From contig NZ_JAXMIH010000008.1 in NCBI RefSeq assembly GCF_034366625.1, positions 620,001 to 684,000 of the forward strand: a stretch of DNA of 64,000 nucleotides. The letters are read 5' to 3'. Both the position numbers and the translations under genes were made by a program. Below are positions 43,191 to 52,088 of this stretch, piece after piece. Source of the DNA: Prosthecobacter sp. (GTDB lineage Bacteria > Verrucomicrobiota > Verrucomicrobiia > Verrucomicrobiales > Verrucomicrobiaceae). The first letter of the stretch is position 1, and every line of letters starts with the position of its first letter. A model generated the notes under the pieces. That model did not search any database, was not told the origin of the DNA, and was given only the letters and a program-made list of their open reading frames with translations.

Positions 43191-44631
43191 AGACTGGCAC
43201 CACTGGCAGCTCGCGCGTCTGCGCGACTACCTGAACCACCGCGTCATCCCGTTCAGCGCGCATTACGGTCGCATGTTCAAAGAACACGGCATTGATCCGC
43301 ATGACATCAAATCACTCGAAGACTGGAGTCGCGTGCCGTTGACCTCGAAGCAGGATCTTGCCAATCCGCGTGACTTCGTGCTCATGCCCAATGAGGCCGC
43401 GTTACGTCGTGAGCCCGGCATGATCTTCGATGTGCTGCTGCATGGTCGAAACGCCGCCAAGGAGCATGCCGAGGCCGAATTCCGTCCCATTCTGCTCACC
43501 AGCACCACCGGTCGCAGCGCCGATCCCGTGCCGTTTCTCTACACAAAGCACGATCTCCATAATCTCGACATCAGCGGCACGCGTTTGATGCTCGCTGGGC
43601 GCTCGCAGCGCGAGTTTCGCCACATGAATCTCTTCCCCTATGCGCCTCACCTCGCCTTCTGGCTGGCGCATCATGCGGGACTCGGCTTTGGCACCTTCAT
43701 GCTCAGCACCGGCGGCGGCAAAACGCTCGGCACCGATGGCAACATCAAGCTCATCGACAAAATCCAGCCGGACATCCTCATCGGCATGCCCACCTTCATT
43801 TACCATGTGCTGCGTGAGGCCGTCGAAACCGGTAAACGCTGGACCAATCTGAAACGCATCGTTCTCGGTGGGGAAAAGGTGGCCGACGGCCTCCGCGCAC
43901 GCCTGCGTGATCTCGCCACAGCTCTCGGCAGCCCCGATGTGCATGTCATGGCCACCTACGGATTCACCGAGGCGAAGATGGCCTTTCCTGAATGTGTCGG
44001 TGAGTCGCACGATGCCAGCGGCTATCACCTCAGCCCGGATCTTGGCCTCGTCGAAATCATCGACCCGAAAACCGGGGAACCCGTCCCCGATGGTCGCCCC
44101 GGCGAGATCGTCTTCACGCCACTCGACGCGCGCGGCACCGTGGTCCTGCGCTACCGCACCGGCGACATTGCCGAAGGCGGCCTCACCTGGGAAAAGTGCC
44201 CCAACTGTGGCCGCACCTGCCCGCGTTTGCTTGGCCCCATCTCCCGTGTCAGCGAGGTCCGCGAGTTGCACATCGACAAGCTCAAAGGCACGCTCGTGAA
44301 CTTCAATCTGCTCGAACACCTGCTCGATGATCAAAAGGGCATCGCCGCCTGGCAGATCGAGCTGCGCAAGCGCAATGACGACGCCCTCGACACCGACGAA
44401 GTTCATCTCCACCTCACCGCCGAGCCCGGTGTCCACGAGGCGGATCTCGAACTCGCCGTCTCCCGCCGTTTCCACGAAGCCACCGAGATCACACCGAACG
44501 AACTCCACTTCCACACGCTCGCCGAACTCCGCGAGCAACTGGGGGTTGGCCGCCTCCTCAAAGAGGAAAAGCTCGTCGATCACCGCCCCAAAGCCCACAC
44601 CGCCGCATCTCATGTGGCCCTCAGTTCCTAA
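43144..44631 (+). CDS. AMP-forming acyl-CoA ligase (PaaK-like)
   Basis: I chose the ATG at 43144 (495 residues), where MKLLHHTPDW opens the PaaK-like N-terminus; the upstream in-frame start lies far inside the patatin gene. The protein is a phenylacetate-CoA ligase-type adenylate-forming enzyme: LLTSTTGRSADPVPF (P-loop-like Thr/Ser/Gly motif), ATYGFTEAK and YRTGDIAEGG with a CPNCGRTCPRL zinc-like motif that many PaaK relatives have. The operon suggests a fatty or aromatic acid as substrate. It overlaps the patatin gene and is followed after four bases by the thiolase gene. Confidence 0.85.
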   Translation: MKLLHHTPDWNASPPEDWHHWQLARLRDYLNHRVIPFSAHYGRMFKEHGIDPHDIKSLEDWSRVPLTSKQDLANPRDFVLMPNEAALRREPGMIFDVLLHGRNAAKEHAEAEFRPILLTSTTGRSADPVPFLYTKHDLHNLDISGTRLMLAGRSQREFRHMNLFPYAPHLAFWLAHHAGLGFGTFMLSTGGGKTLGTDGNIKLIDKIQPDILIGMPTFIYHVLREAVETGKRWTNLKRIVLGGEKVADGLRARLRDLATALGSPDVHVMATYGFTEAKMAFPECVGESHDASGYHLSPDLGLVEIIDPKTGEPVPDGRPGEIVFTPLDARGTVVLRYRTGDIAEGGLTWEKCPNCGRTCPRLLGPISRVSEVRELHIDKLKGTLVNFNLLEHLLDDQKGIAAWQIELRKRNDDALDTDEVHLHLTAEPGVHEADLELAVSRRFHEATEITPNELHFHTLAELREQLGVGRLLKEEKLVDHRPKAHTAASHVALSS

Positions 44632-44635
44632 CGCC

Positions 44636-45907
44636 ATGAAAACTCCCTCACTTGTCATCGTCGCCGCAGTCCGCACGCCGTTTTCACGAGCAGGCACGGA
44701 TCTCGCGCACCTCGACGCCGTCGAACTCGGCCGCCATGCTGTTGCCGCGTTGCTGACACGCACCGGCATCGATCCCATGCTCGTCGATGAAACCATCATC
44801 GGCTGTGTCGGTCAGCCACCGGAAGCCATGAACATCGCTCGTGTCATCGCTCTGCGTGCGGGTTTGCCCGAATCGAAGCCCGCTATGACGGTACATCGCA
44901 ACTGCGCCTCCAGTTTGGAGGCGCTCACGCTCGCGCACGCCAAAATGTGCGCCGGTCAGGGTGAAGTCTTCATCGTCGGCGGCACCGAAAGCATGAGCAA
45001 CATGCCGTTCTACTTCTCACGCCCTGCCGTGGCCAAGTTCACCGCCATGAGCCGTGCCCGCGATTTCACGGGCCGCGCGAGAGCCGCGTTGAATTTCCGT
45101 CCGGCTGACTTCGCGCCCGTGATCGGCATCAAACTTGGCCTCACGGATCCTGTTTCCAATTTGAACATGGGCCAGACCGCCGAAGTGCTCGCTCGCGAAT
45201 TTGGCATCACGCGTGACATGCAGGACGCCTTCGCCATGCGCAGCCATCTGCGGGCCACGCAGGCCAACCACCTCCTCAATCAGGAAATCGCCCCCGTTCT
45301 GGGAAAAAACGTAGTCGCCACCGACAACGGCATTCGTGCTGACTCCAGCCTCGAAAAACTCGCCAAACTCAAACCGCTTTTTGATTCGCTGACTGGCAGT
45401 GTCACGGCGGGCAATTCCTCGCAAATCACCGATGGTGCCGTCGCCCTGCTCGTCGCGACCGAAGAAGCCGCTGCGGCGCACAATTGGAAGCCGCTCGGGC
45501 GTCTCGTCAGCTATTCCGCCACTGGTTGCGATCCGTCTCGCATGGGGCTCGGTCCTGTCCGTGCCATGGATGCGGCTTTGCATCGCAGCGGTTGGAAGCT
45601 GGGTGACGCTGATGTCATCGAGATCAACGAAGCCTTCGCCGCGCAGGTGCTCGCTGTCATGAAATGTCTCGCCGATCCTGCCAGCGCGCGCCGAGCCGGA
45701 TTGGAAGCACCACTCGGTGAAATAGACCCCGCCAAGATCAACGCCTGCGGCGGTGCCATAGCCCTCGGCCACCCGGTCGGTGCCAGTGGTGCCAGACTCG
45801 TCCAAACCGCCCTCAACCAACTCCACGCCACCGACACCAAACGTGCCGTTGTCAGTCTCTGCGTCGGCGGAGGTCAAGGCATGGCCGCCTGCCTCGAAGC
45901 ATTATGA
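44636..45907 (+). CDS. Acetyl-CoA acyltransferase (thiolase, FadA/FadI type)
   Basis: The start ATG at 44636 is four bases after the ligase stop and gives 423 residues. Thiolase residues are in place: nucleophile C90 (HRNCASS), the GHPVGASGAR histidine and the C-terminal CVGGGQG cysteine. It would cleave 3-ketoacyl-CoA in beta-oxidation. The stop overlaps the start of the FadB-type gene (ATGA at 45904), so the pair is translationally coupled as in fadAB or fadIJ operons. The length is near that of FadI-type (long) thiolases. Confidence 0.93.
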   Translation: MKTPSLVIVAAVRTPFSRAGTDLAHLDAVELGRHAVAALLTRTGIDPMLVDETIIGCVGQPPEAMNIARVIALRAGLPESKPAMTVHRNCASSLEALTLAHAKMCAGQGEVFIVGGTESMSNMPFYFSRPAVAKFTAMSRARDFTGRARAALNFRPADFAPVIGIKLGLTDPVSNLNMGQTAEVLAREFGITRDMQDAFAMRSHLRATQANHLLNQEIAPVLGKNVVATDNGIRADSSLEKLAKLKPLFDSLTGSVTAGNSSQITDGAVALLVATEEAAAAHNWKPLGRLVSYSATGCDPSRMGLGPVRAMDAALHRSGWKLGDADVIEINEAFAAQVLAVMKCLADPASARRAGLEAPLGEIDPAKINACGGAIALGHPVGASGARLVQTALNQLHATDTKRAVVSLCVGGGQGMAACLEAL

Positions 45908-47979
45908 ATTCCAAGCTCATCAACCGCATCCTATTCAACGCCATGAAAACGCTCCTTCTTGACCGCCCCTCCGTCATTCACGATCCTCCGCATGTGCTGG
46001 AGGGCATCGTCCACGGTCATCCCATCCCCGCGAAGCACTTCCGGCTCGACGTGGATCACGACGGTATCGCCTGGCTTGTTTTCGACTCACCCAAGTCCTC
46101 CGCGAATGTCTGGAATGAGGAAACGCTGCGTGAGTTCAACCACCACCTGGAATCTCTCGAACATGACACCCGCGTGAAGGCTTTGGTGCTTCGCAGTGCC
46201 AAAGATCGTATCTTTGTGGCTGGTGCGGACCTCAAAGCCATTCGCAGCATGCCGCATGCCCGCGTGAATGATCTCATCTGGCTCGGGCAGGCTGTGTTTG
46301 ACCGCCTCGCACGGCTGCCTGTGCCGAAAATCGCCGCGATTCACGGCGCATGCATGGGCGGCGGCTTTGAAGTCACCCTCGCGTGCGACTGGCGCATCGC
46401 CAGCGATCACGAATCAACGAAGATCGGCCTGCCGGAGACACAGCTCGGCATTTTGCCCGCCTGGGGCGGTTCCACGCGGCTGCCGCGGCTGATTGGTGTG
46501 CGCAAGGCGCTCGATCTCATCACCAGCGGCAAACTGCTCAGCGCCTCTGCGGCGAAACATGCGGGCCTCGTCAGCCATGTCGTGGCTCCCGAGCATCTCG
46601 AAACACTCGCCCGCCGTCTCGCACGCGAAAAACGGCCTGAACCTCGGTTCCGCCTCGAAAACCTCTTTTCGCCGATCATCCGCCGTTTCGCCACGAAGAA
46701 GGCTTTGGCGAAAACGCGCGGGCTTTATCCCTCGATCACAAAGGCCATCGAAGTCGTCACTCATGCTGTGCATGGTGAAATCGACGAGGGTTTGCTCCTG
46801 GAGCGTGAGGCCGTGGCGGAACTCATCAAGGGCAACGACTCGGCCCGGCTCATCGACCTTTTCTTCAAGCGCGAAGAAGCCAACAAGCGTCCCGCTGTCG
46901 TTGGGACGGCGATTCCCATTCACGATGCCGTGGTCATCGGCGCTGGCGTGATGGGATCGGGCATCGCGCACGTACTAGCTTCGCGTGGCGTACGGGTCCT
47001 TATGACGGACGTCACCTCCGACAGCCTCGCGCGTGGCCTGGAACGAATTCATGGCCTCGTTTCAGAAGCCGCGCGCCGCAGGCTGGTCACGAAGGTGCAG
47101 GCCCGCGATACACTCGACCGCATCAACACCACGCACACGCCCGTGCCGCTGAATCGTCATCATCTCGTCATCGAAGCGGCCACGGAGAGCATGGATCTGA
47201 AGAAAAAAATCTTCGCTGATCTCGCCGCTCGTGTTTCGAGCGACACCATCCTCGCCACAAACACCAGCGCACTGTCTGTCGCTGAACTCGCGAAGACCGT
47301 GCCGCATCCTGAGCGCGTCATCGGCCTGCATTTCTTCAATCCTGTGCATCGCATGCCACTGGTGGAAATCATCACGCTGCCGGAGACCGCACCCGATGTG
47401 CTCGCCACCGCAGTGAGCTTCGTGCAGAAGCTCGGCAAGACGCCCGTGGTTGTCAAAGACAGCCCCGGCTTCCTCGTTAACCGCATTCTTGTCCCTTATC
47501 TCATGGAAGCCGTGCGTCTGTACGAGAAGGGCATTCCGGTGAAGGACATCGACGAGGCCATGCTCGAATTCGGCATGCCAATGGGCCCGATGCGCCTTCT
47601 CGACGAGATCGGCCTGGATGTGGCCATGCATGTGGCCAAAACACTCGCCGACGCCTTCCCGGATCGTTTTCCGAAGTCCGATGCGCTCGACAAGCTCGTC
47701 GCCGCCGGCCATCTCGGCAAAAAAACCGGCCAGGGCTTCTACCGCTATGAAAACGGCAAGGAAATTTCACCAGCCACGCATTTTGACCTGCCGCGGCATG
47801 AGAGCATTCGGACCAATCTGGCGCTCCTGCTCAGTCAGGAGGCCATGCGGTGTCTCAAAGAAGGCATCGCTCGCACCGCCGCCGACATCGACCTCGCGAT
47901 GGTTCTCGGCACCGGTTACCCGCCGTTCCGCGGCGGTCCCATCACTTTCGCCCGGGACACGGGCATGATTGATTATTGA
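45904..47979 (+). CDS. FadB/FadJ-type enoyl-CoA hydratase / 3-hydroxyacyl-CoA dehydrogenase
   Basis: The 691-residue protein combines an enoyl-CoA hydratase domain (about residues 50-230, both catalytic Glu in GGGFEVTLACDWR and IGLPETQLGI) with a 3-hydroxyacyl-CoA dehydrogenase domain (NAD-binding GAGVMGSGIA near 345, catalytic His in LHFFNPVHRMPLVEII, Glu in the DSPGFLVNRIL region) and a second C-terminal domain. The first ATG at 45904 overlaps the thiolase stop; an internal ATG at 45943 is the alternative. It does hydration and oxidation of acyl-CoA, and the thiolase finishes the cycle. The next gene (acyl-CoA dehydrogenase) starts 24 bases later. Confidence 0.93.
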   Translation: MNSKLINRILFNAMKTLLLDRPSVIHDPPHVLEGIVHGHPIPAKHFRLDVDHDGIAWLVFDSPKSSANVWNEETLREFNHHLESLEHDTRVKALVLRSAKDRIFVAGADLKAIRSMPHARVNDLIWLGQAVFDRLARLPVPKIAAIHGACMGGGFEVTLACDWRIASDHESTKIGLPETQLGILPAWGGSTRLPRLIGVRKALDLITSGKLLSASAAKHAGLVSHVVAPEHLETLARRLAREKRPEPRFRLENLFSPIIRRFATKKALAKTRGLYPSITKAIEVVTHAVHGEIDEGLLLEREAVAELIKGNDSARLIDLFFKREEANKRPAVVGTAIPIHDAVVIGAGVMGSGIAHVLASRGVRVLMTDVTSDSLARGLERIHGLVSEAARRRLVTKVQARDTLDRINTTHTPVPLNRHHLVIEAATESMDLKKKIFADLAARVSSDTILATNTSALSVAELAKTVPHPERVIGLHFFNPVHRMPLVEIITLPETAPDVLATAVSFVQKLGKTPVVVKDSPGFLVNRILVPYLMEAVRLYEKGIPVKDIDEAMLEFGMPMGPMRLLDEIGLDVAMHVAKTLADAFPDRFPKSDALDKLVAAGHLGKKTGQGFYRYENGKEISPATHFDLPRHESIRTNLALLLSQEAMRCLKEGIARTAADIDLAMVLGTGYPPFRGGPITFARDTGMIDY

Positions 47980-48003
47980 AACCCTCAACTGGAGACCAAG
48001 GCC

Positions 48004-49842
48004 ATGAAAACAACTCTGGAAGAAACCAAAACGCTCATCGACACCTCCCGCATGAACGCGGGCCAGCGTGCCGCGCTTGAAATGGCGGAAGCCGCCCGCG
48101 ACGAGCGGCGCAACACCGGTCTCGCCGCCGGCATCTTCTTTGGCGAGCCGAACTTCGACAAGCTGCTGCCGTTTCCAAAGCAAAGCGTCGAAGATTACGA
48201 CCAGGGCGATGCCTTTCTGCATCGTCTCGAAGCTGTGCTCGACAAATTTGCCGATCCCGATGCCATCGACGCCACGGGGGAGATTCCAGACGAGTTGTTG
48301 AACGAACTCGCCAAGATCGGGGCCTTCGGCATCAAGATTCCGGTCAAATATGGAGGCTTGGGGCTGTCGCAGACGAATTACTCGCGCTCTGCGATGCTGC
48401 TCGGCAGCCGATGCGGCAATCTGGCGGCATTGCTGTCCGCGCATCAGTCGATTGGAGCTCCGCAGCCGTTGATTTTGTTCGGCACGGAGGAGCAGAAGGC
48501 GAAATACCTGCCGCGTTGCGCACGTGGCGAGATCAGCGCGTTTGCGTTGACCGAAAACGATGTCGGCTCCGATCCGGCGCGGATGAAGACGGAGGCTGTG
48601 CTTGATGGCGATGAATACGTCCTCAATGGCGAGAAGCTGTGGTGCACGAATGGCACGAAGGCCGGAATGATCGTGGTGATGGCGAAAACGCCGCTGCTTG
48701 GCAAACCGCATGCCACTTCGGCTTTCATCGTTGAAACAAGCTGGCCAGGCGTCGAAATCATTCACCGCAGCCGCTTCATGGGCCTCAAGGCGCTCTACAA
48801 CGGGGTCATTCGTTTTGAAAACGTGCGCGTGCCGGCGGTCAATGTGCTCGGGGGTGTGGGTCGCGGCCTCAAAGTGGCATTGACGACGTTGAACACGGGA
48901 CGCATCACGCTTCCGGCCGCCTGCACGGGCTTGTCACAGCGCTGCCTCGACATCAGCACGCGCTGGGCGCGAAGCCGCGAGCAGTGGGGACAGCCGATAG
49001 GCCGCCATGCGGCCATCGCGGACAAGATCAGCCGCATGGCCGCCGACACTTTTGCGATGGAGAGCGTCGTGCGTTATGTCTCTGCTCTTGTGGACAAGGA
49101 CAAGCATGCTGACGTGCGCCTCGAAGCTGCCATCGGCAAATTGTGGGGCAGCGAGAAGTCATGGCGCATCATGGATGACACGATGCAGATTCGCGGCGGG
49201 CGCGGTTTTGAAACGGCGCAATCGCTCAAGGCGCGTGGCGAAGTGCCGGAGCCGGTGGAACGTCTGTTCCGCGACTCACGCATCAACACGATTTTCGAGG
49301 GCAGCAGCGAGATCATGCGTCTCTTCATCGCTCGCGAGGCGTTGGAGCCGCATTTGCGGCTGGGCGCTGAAGCGGTGAACTCGACGCTGCCGTGGAAAGC
49401 CCGTGTGAAGGCCGGAATGCGTGCCGCGAGGTTTTACGCGATTTGGTATCCAATGAAATGGCTGCCGTTTGGTTCTGGTGATGCCAAGGAACATCTGCAT
49501 CCTGCCTTGCAGGGTGATCTCGATGCCGTTGCCCGGCTTGGTCGCAAGCTGGCACGTGATTTGTTCCTCGCGATGGCCCTCAACGGCCCGAAACTCGAAA
49601 AGCGGCAGGTTTTGCTCGGCCACTTTGTTGATGTTGGAGCAGAACTCTTCGTGTGGAGCTGCACTTTGGCGCACGCTGAGTCCAGATTCACGGATTCGTC
49701 GATGCCAGAGGTCGAAATCGACAAACTGGTGCGCTTGGTGAAGTTCTTTGGCAAAGTCACCCGCGAGCGCATCGCGGCGAGCTTTGCCAAGCTGCGCGTC
49801 GGGCTCGATTCCGAGAGCTGGAAGGTGGCGCAGGAAGTTTAG
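48004..49842 (+). CDS. Acyl-CoA dehydrogenase, long-chain/VLCAD-like
   Basis: The 612-residue protein has the FAD-dependent acyl-CoA dehydrogenase domain (about residues 60-460: FALTENDVGSDPARM, LNGEKLWCTNGTKAGM, REQWGQPIGRHAAI, MQIRGGRGFET) and a 150-residue C-terminal extension, as VLCAD/ACAD9 and related bacterial long-chain enzymes have. The likely catalytic base is E432 in NTIFEGSSEIMRL. It carries out the first step of beta-oxidation. It is the last gene of the lipid operon; a hairpin at 49876-49900 follows. No electron-transfer flavoprotein genes are in the window. Confidence 0.92.
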   Translation: MKTTLEETKTLIDTSRMNAGQRAALEMAEAARDERRNTGLAAGIFFGEPNFDKLLPFPKQSVEDYDQGDAFLHRLEAVLDKFADPDAIDATGEIPDELLNELAKIGAFGIKIPVKYGGLGLSQTNYSRSAMLLGSRCGNLAALLSAHQSIGAPQPLILFGTEEQKAKYLPRCARGEISAFALTENDVGSDPARMKTEAVLDGDEYVLNGEKLWCTNGTKAGMIVVMAKTPLLGKPHATSAFIVETSWPGVEIIHRSRFMGLKALYNGVIRFENVRVPAVNVLGGVGRGLKVALTTLNTGRITLPAACTGLSQRCLDISTRWARSREQWGQPIGRHAAIADKISRMAADTFAMESVVRYVSALVDKDKHADVRLEAAIGKLWGSEKSWRIMDDTMQIRGGRGFETAQSLKARGEVPEPVERLFRDSRINTIFEGSSEIMRLFIAREALEPHLRLGAEAVNSTLPWKARVKAGMRAARFYAIWYPMKWLPFGSGDAKEHLHPALQGDLDAVARLGRKLARDLFLAMALNGPKLEKRQVLLGHFVDVGAELFVWSCTLAHAESRFTDSSMPEVEIDKLVRLVKFFGKVTRERIAASFAKLRVGLDSESWKVAQEV

Positions 49843-49875
49843 ACTGGCGTGAAATGATGCTGGTTGGATTAATAC

Positions 49876-49900
49876 GTGACCGGTTCGAAGAACCGGTCAC
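49876..49900 (+). terminator. Hairpin after the lipid operon
   Basis: A perfect 10-bp stem (GTGACCGGTT / AACCGGTCAC) with a five-base loop (CGAAG) lies 33 bases after the acyl-CoA dehydrogenase stop and 24 bases before mscL. There is no T run, so it is a weak or factor-assisted terminator, or a regulatory stem in the mscL leader. Confidence 0.55.
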
Positions 49901-49924
49901 ATCCACCTGCAATCATCCACCCAT

Positions 49925-50389
49925 ATGCTCAAAGAATTCAAGGCATTCATCCTCAAAGGCAACGTCATTGATCTCTCCACTGGTGTGATCATTGGCGCGG
50001 CGTTCACCGGCATCGTCACGGCTTTTTCGAAAGGGATCGTGGAGCCAATGCTGGCGCTGTTTGGCGGTGGTCCGAGTCCCAAGCTGACAATCCCGATCAA
50101 GGAAACGATGGTCGAGGTGGCAAAGCTGGGCGCGGATGGAAAGCCGGTCATGGATAGCGGCAAGGCGGTGATGGAAACGGTGCCCAAGATCATCGAGCTC
50201 GATCTCGGCCTTATCATGGGTGCTGTGATCAGCTTTCTCATCACGGCGGCGGTTGTCTTTTTTGTGATCGTGAAGCCAATCAACAAGCTGATGGCACTGA
50301 CGAAGAAAAAAGAAGCCGAGGCGCCGCCGCCTGTGCCTGCCGCAGACATTGTGTTGCTCACGGAAATCCGCGACCTGCTGAAAAAATAG
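49925..50389 (+). CDS. mscL: Large-conductance mechanosensitive channel MscL
   Basis: The 154-residue protein has the MscL layout: N-terminal amphipathic helix (MLKEFKAFILKGN), first transmembrane helix (VIDLSTGVIIGAAFTGIVTAF) with the pore Gly pattern, a periplasmic loop of about 45 residues and second helix (LGLIMGAVISFLITAAVVFFVIV), then a C-terminal coiled bundle (TEIRDLLKK). It opens under membrane tension to release osmolytes during hypo-osmotic shock. The periplasmic loop is longer than in E. coli MscL. It ends four bases from the convergent dnaB gene. Confidence 0.95.
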   Translation: MLKEFKAFILKGNVIDLSTGVIIGAAFTGIVTAFSKGIVEPMLALFGGGPSPKLTIPIKETMVEVAKLGADGKPVMDSGKAVMETVPKIIELDLGLIMGAVISFLITAAVVFFVIVKPINKLMALTKKKEAEAPPPVPAADIVLLTEIRDLLKK

Positions 50390-50393
50390 GACG

Positions 50394-51905
50394 CTATGGC
50401 GACTCGGCTTCTTCGCTGCGCTCGACGAAACGCATGGCGTGGTCGATGAAGCGAAGCGGGACGTCGTCGGTGGGGCCGTTGCGGTTTTTGGCGATGATGA
50501 GCATGGCCTCGCCCTTTTTCTTTTCCTCGGCTTCCTCGTCTTCGACTTCCATCTTGGCTCCCGCGTAATCGGAACGGGTCAGGAGGCCAACGACGTCGGC
50601 ATCCTGCTCGATGGAGCCGGATTCGCGGAGGTCGGAGAGCACGGGGCGCTGGCCTTTGCGGGATTCGACGGCGCGGTTGAGCTGGGCGAGGACGATGATG
50701 GGAACATTGAGTTCTTTGGCGAGGCCTTTGATGCCAGCGGAGATTTCGGCGATTTCGATCTGACGGTTGTCTTTGGCACGACGACTGCCGCTGGTGACGA
50801 GCTGAAGATAATCGATCATGATCATCTGGATGCCATGCTGCTTTTTGAGGCGGCGTGATTTGGCGCGCATCTCCATGATGTCGAGACCGGGCGTTTCATC
50901 GATGAAGATCTGTGCTTTTTGCAGATCTCGCGTGGCTTTGGCGAGCGCATCCTGCTGAGCACGAGAAAGGAGGCCGCGGGAGAGATCCTGCATGCTCAGA
51001 CGTGCGCGGGAGACGAGGAGACGACGGACAAGCATCGTTGCGCTCATTTCGAGACTGAAGACGGCGCAGGGTGTGTTGCAGTCCACGGCGATGTGCTCGA
51101 CGATGTTCATCGCGAGCGAGGTTTTACCCATCGACGGGCGTGCAGCGATGACGAACATTTCACCGCCTTGCAGGCCGGAACTCATCGCGTCGAGCTTGCT
51201 GTAGCCTGTGGAGAGGCCGCGGAGCTGGCCGGGGTGCTCCAGCATGTACTGGATGCTGTCGATGGCATCCATGACGTGCGTGGAGAGCGATTTGATGCCC
51301 TCTTGAGCGCCGACGGATTCACGCACGGCAAGCACGCGTTGCTCGGCATGGTCGATGACCGTGTCGATATTCTCATCCATCTGCTCCTTCCCGTGCTCAT
51401 AGGCGTGATGGATGTTCAGTGAGCTGGCGTGGATGAGTTCACGCAGGATGTGCTTGTCGAGAACGATCTTCTTATAATATGGGAAATGCGAGGGGATCGG
51501 AACGAAGGCGAAAAGCTCCGAAATCGCGGCAGCACCGCCGACTTTGTCGAGCAGGTTCTGGTCACGTAGCGCGTGGGTGAGCGTGACGGGATCGACGGGC
51601 AGGTTTTTGTCGTAAAACTCCAGCAGCTTCTCGTAGATGGTACGGTTGGCGTCGTGGTAAAACGCGAGCGCGGGAAGCGTTACGCGGCATTCGCTGAGGC
51701 GCTCGACGGGATCTTGGAGCAGGCAGGAAAGCACGCCTTTCTCGGCCTCATCGCTGAAGGGCAGGGCGCGGTTGAAGGAGGCGAGAAGTTCCTCTGCGGA
51801 GGGGATTTCGTTGCGTTTTTTGAAGTTTTCCGGGCCTCGCGAAGGAGTGGAGGCACCACTGGCAGAGACGGGGGGGGCAGCGCTGGTGGGAGAAGTGTCG
51901 GCCAT
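50394..51905 (-). CDS. dnaB: Replicative DNA helicase DnaB
   Basis: I chose the ATG at 51903-51905 (503 residues); a longer frame only adds low-complexity sequence. The N-terminal domain (LPFSDEAEKGVLSCLLQDP, about residues 48-150) is the DnaB/primase-binding domain, followed by a linker and RecA-like ATPase (from about 205: GLSTGYSKLDAMSSGLQGG, Walker A RPSMGKTS, MIDYLQLV Walker B, LRESGSIEQDADVV). It unwinds DNA at the fork. The N-terminal Ser/Pro-rich extension is long. It is monocistronic here, between mscL and the Sel1 protein gene. No dnaA or origin features were noticed nearby. Confidence 0.97.
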   Translation of the reverse strand: MADTSPTSAAPPVSASGASTPSRGPENFKKRNEIPSAEELLASFNRALPFSDEAEKGVLSCLLQDPVERLSECRVTLPALAFYHDANRTIYEKLLEFYDKNLPVDPVTLTHALRDQNLLDKVGGAAAISELFAFVPIPSHFPYYKKIVLDKHILRELIHASSLNIHHAYEHGKEQMDENIDTVIDHAEQRVLAVRESVGAQEGIKSLSTHVMDAIDSIQYMLEHPGQLRGLSTGYSKLDAMSSGLQGGEMFVIAARPSMGKTSLAMNIVEHIAVDCNTPCAVFSLEMSATMLVRRLLVSRARLSMQDLSRGLLSRAQQDALAKATRDLQKAQIFIDETPGLDIMEMRAKSRRLKKQHGIQMIMIDYLQLVTSGSRRAKDNRQIEIAEISAGIKGLAKELNVPIIVLAQLNRAVESRKGQRPVLSDLRESGSIEQDADVVGLLTRSDYAGAKMEVEDEEAEEKKKGEAMLIIAKNRNGPTDDVPLRFIDHAMRFVERSEEAESP

Positions 51906-52088
51906 GGGTAGGATAGCCAGAATGGCAGGGCGGGGGGAGGGAGTCAATGCCAGCCGGCTGTGGAGATGGTTTGGTCATCCCAAGCAAAAAACTTTAGCTA
52001 ATGCTTGATTTAATTGGGGTTTATCCTGAAAAATGAACGCTTCCCGAAAAGCCGGGTCAAACGCCCCCCCTCTCACTAACAACCATAT

